64,000 bases of DNA from NCBI GenBank assembly GCA_963726125.1, contig CAVSBG010000005.1, positions 868,001 through 932,000 on the forward strand, written 5' to 3'. The notes beneath the pieces are model-generated. The model did not search any database, was not told the DNA's origin, and worked only from the letters and a program-made list of their open reading frames with translations. Of the stretch, positions 62,390 through 64,000 are shown in pieces (positions within the stretch are counted from its first letter, which is position 1; every line of letters starts with the position of its first letter). The DNA is from JAMXLO01 sp963726125. GTDB taxonomy: Bacteria > Pseudomonadota > Alphaproteobacteria > Acetobacterales > Acetobacteraceae. The translations under genes and the position numbers were made by a program.

Positions 62390-63307
62390 TCAATGCACAG
62401 CAGACAGCTCAGGCTCCCGCACCTGGTCGGCGAAGTGTCGTATCATCCATCCAGAAGCTGGTCCCGGTGGCGTATCCGCGCGGTAGATTGCGTGGAAGGC
62501 GTAGAAACCACCTGACCACTCCGAGAGGTTGAGGCGTCTCAGGCGCCCGGCCGCAAGATCATCGTGGACCATCGGCTCGGGCATATTGCCCCAACCGATG
62601 CCCGCCAGCAGCAGCGCATGCTTGGAGCCGAGGTCGGCGAGGCGCCAGGTCCTGACGCCGATCACCGAAAAATCGCGCCCCTCTGTCAGTGTCGAGCGAT
62701 CGGTGAGCACGAGCTGCACGAAGTCCCGTGCCGCTCCTGGTGCATGCGCGCGATCCGTTGCCAACGGGTGGCTGGGCGCGGCGACCGGAATGAGGTCCAC
62801 GCCGCCAACCTTGATTTGCTCAACGCCTGGAAGCGTCGCCTCCACTCCGCTGATGCCGATGTCGGCAATGCCGGAATGGACCAGTTGGGTCACGCTGCCC
62901 AGCGCTTCGACGTAAAGGCGCAGAGTGACGGTCGGGAACCTCGCCTCGAATGCCCGCATCGCATCGACCAGTCGCGCCGTCGGCAGCATCACATCGACGG
63001 CGAGCGTTATCTGGGCCTCCAGTCCATCGAGCAATCCTTTGACCTTGGCTCGCAGGTTGTCGACACCGACCGCGACGGAACGCGCTTCCGAGAGCACGGC
63101 GGTGCCAGCCTCGGTCAATCCCGGTCTCCGCGCCTGGTCGCGATCGAACAACAGCACGCCGAGTTGCTGTTCCAGATTCGTGATCGCATAGCTGACAGCC
63201 GATGTCGCGCGGCCGAGCCGACGGCCCGCCGCCGCGAAACTCCCCGTTTCGACCACCGCGAGAAACACCGTGAGCTGGTCAAGGCTGGGCACCCCGGGTC
63301 TCTGCAT
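62390..63307 (-). CDS. LysR family transcriptional regulator
   Basis: A 305-residue regulator with an N-terminal winged helix (FLAVVETGSFAAAGRRLGRA, SYAITNLEQQLGVLLFDRD) and a C-terminal ligand-binding domain (VDVMLPTARLVDAMRAFEAR onward). It is divergent from the VOC gene at 63416, which it probably controls through the 108-base gap; the ABC operon is the other candidate. The inducer is unknown. Confidence 0.9.
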   Translation of the reverse strand: MQRPGVPSLDQLTVFLAVVETGSFAAAGRRLGRATSAVSYAITNLEQQLGVLLFDRDQARRPGLTEAGTAVLSEARSVAVGVDNLRAKVKGLLDGLEAQITLAVDVMLPTARLVDAMRAFEARFPTVTLRLYVEALGSVTQLVHSGIADIGISGVEATLPGVEQIKVGGVDLIPVAAPSHPLATDRAHAPGAARDFVQLVLTDRSTLTEGRDFSVIGVRTWRLADLGSKHALLLAGIGWGNMPEPMVHDDLAAGRLRRLNLSEWSGGFYAFHAIYRADTPPGPASGWMIRHFADQVREPELSAVH

Positions 63308-63415
63308 TTCAATTTCCTTGAACAGCGCCCGCAGTATTTTACGGCTGTTCCTGAACGGGATGAAGGCCTACGTGCCGAACCGACGTTCCGAACAACACTG
63401 GCAGTGGAGGCGATC

Positions 63416-64000
63416 ATGGCCGAAGGGAAGCAGCCCCGGCTCGTCGGCATCAACCATGTCGCGATCGAAGTCGGCAACATCGACGAAGCGCTGGCATGGT
63501 ACGGCCAGATCTTCGCGTTCACGCTGCGCGGCAGAGGCGAGCGCAACGCATTCATCGACATGGGCGACCAGTTCATCAACATGAGGCTGGAACCCGACTA
63601 TGCGGTCAGCGGCGTCGAGAAGCGCCATGTCGGTCTTGTCGTTGACGACCGTAGCCGCATCGTCGAGTTGGCGACAGCGGCCGGCGCGCGTTTTGTCGAT
63701 GGTCCGTACCTCGATTTCCTCGATCCGTGGGGCAACCGGCTCGAGATCATCGAATATGCGAATATCCAGTTCAGCAAGGCGCCGAACGTGATGCGCGGCA
63801 TGGGCCTGGCGCTCACCAAGAACGGCAAAGCAAAGCAGGAGTTGGCCGACAAGGGCATGGCCGAACCAGCAAATAGTCACGTCACGCAAGGTATCGTGAT
63901 ACCCGCGGACGGCGGGACACATTTCAACTCGCCTACGCCGGGCCGCTGCTTCACAATGAAGCTGGTCGGCCGCGAGACCAACGAGAGCATCATGATGTTC
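63416..64000 (+). CDS. VOC family protein, open at the window end
   Basis: At least 195 codons. A VOC domain (about 1-150) starts LVGINHVAIEVGNIDEALAWY and ends FLDPWGNRLEIIEYANIQFSKA and GMGLALTKNGK. After KGMAEPANSH the frame continues as VIPADGGTHFNSPTPGRCFT to the edge, which looks like the start of a different protein or a second domain. Either this is a fusion or a stop codon near 63870 has been lost. GGAGG lies 5 bases before the ATG. Confidence 0.8.
   Translation, partial: MAEGKQPRLVGINHVAIEVGNIDEALAWYGQIFAFTLRGRGERNAFIDMGDQFINMRLEPDYAVSGVEKRHVGLVVDDRSRIVELATAAGARFVDGPYLDFLDPWGNRLEIIEYANIQFSKAPNVMRGMGLALTKNGKAKQELADKGMAEPANSHVTQGIVIPADGGTHFNSPTPGRCFTMKLVGRETNESIMMF

Overview
The window looks like part of a chromosome from a high-GC alphaproteobacterium, most likely Rhodospirillales/Acetobacteraceae. 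The reasons are the hemE-ppsR-maf neighbourhood, the tsaE-amgK-murU-addB-addA-trxA order, a short HprK beside rapZ, EIIA-Man, HPr and EI, and a tiny aa3-oxidase subunit IV. Genes are tightly packed, and many same-strand neighbours share ATGA, GTGA or TTGA overlaps. I saw no rRNA, no convincing tRNA and no CRISPR array.

Layout. 1-5.8 kb: a DUF2000 gene, two tandem paralogous lipoprotein genes, a peptidoglycan-binding protein, an orphan Hsp70, a phosphate-type MFS permease, ndk and an oxidase subunit. 6-11 kb: a chemoreceptor, then the leftward heme operon hemE-hemH-HAD-hemJ. 11.04-11.32 kb: the hemE/ppsR intergenic region, which marks the replication origin in Caulobacter and Rickettsia; I propose it is oriC here, with genes diverging from it. 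11.3-17.3 kb: ppsR, maf and a permease-less PTS regulatory set (hprK, rapZ, EIIA-Man, HPr, EI). 17.8-30 kb: a dehydratase/enoyl-CoA hydratase/hydrolase operon, DsbA-like and VOC proteins, a frameshifted HtrA protease, a CobW GTPase/metallo-beta-lactamase pair, a flavin monooxygenase, an amidase and a DUF3455 protein. 30-41 kb: trxA, a RuBisCO-like protein and a cupin, downstream of the recombination and cell-wall recycling operon tsaE-amgK-murU-addB-addA. 41-53 kb: a ferredoxin-NADP reductase, a DehI-like protein, a frameshifted nitronate monooxygenase, and pnp-rpsO-truB with a toxin-antitoxin pair inserted behind truB. 53-57.5 kb: an accessory island with MntA/HepT, an IS630 remnant, a dnaK scrap, a Sel1 protein and a J-domain protein. 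57.7-64 kb: a PhyH-HEAT protein, a sugar-type ABC importer, a LysR regulator and a VOC protein running off the end.

Two themes stand out. First, a palindromic GC-rich repeat (family A, about 40 bp) occurs at least nine times. Three copies lie inside genes, in the RuBisCO-like protein, AddA and AmgK; AddA also carries a 17-unit, 9-bp minisatellite that is translated. Second, at least six otherwise well-preserved genes (htrA, amgK, a nitronate monooxygenase, truB, a PhyH protein and a surface-like protein) are split by one small frameshift. Several sit at short GC runs, so uncorrected sequencing indels are as likely as real pseudogenes.
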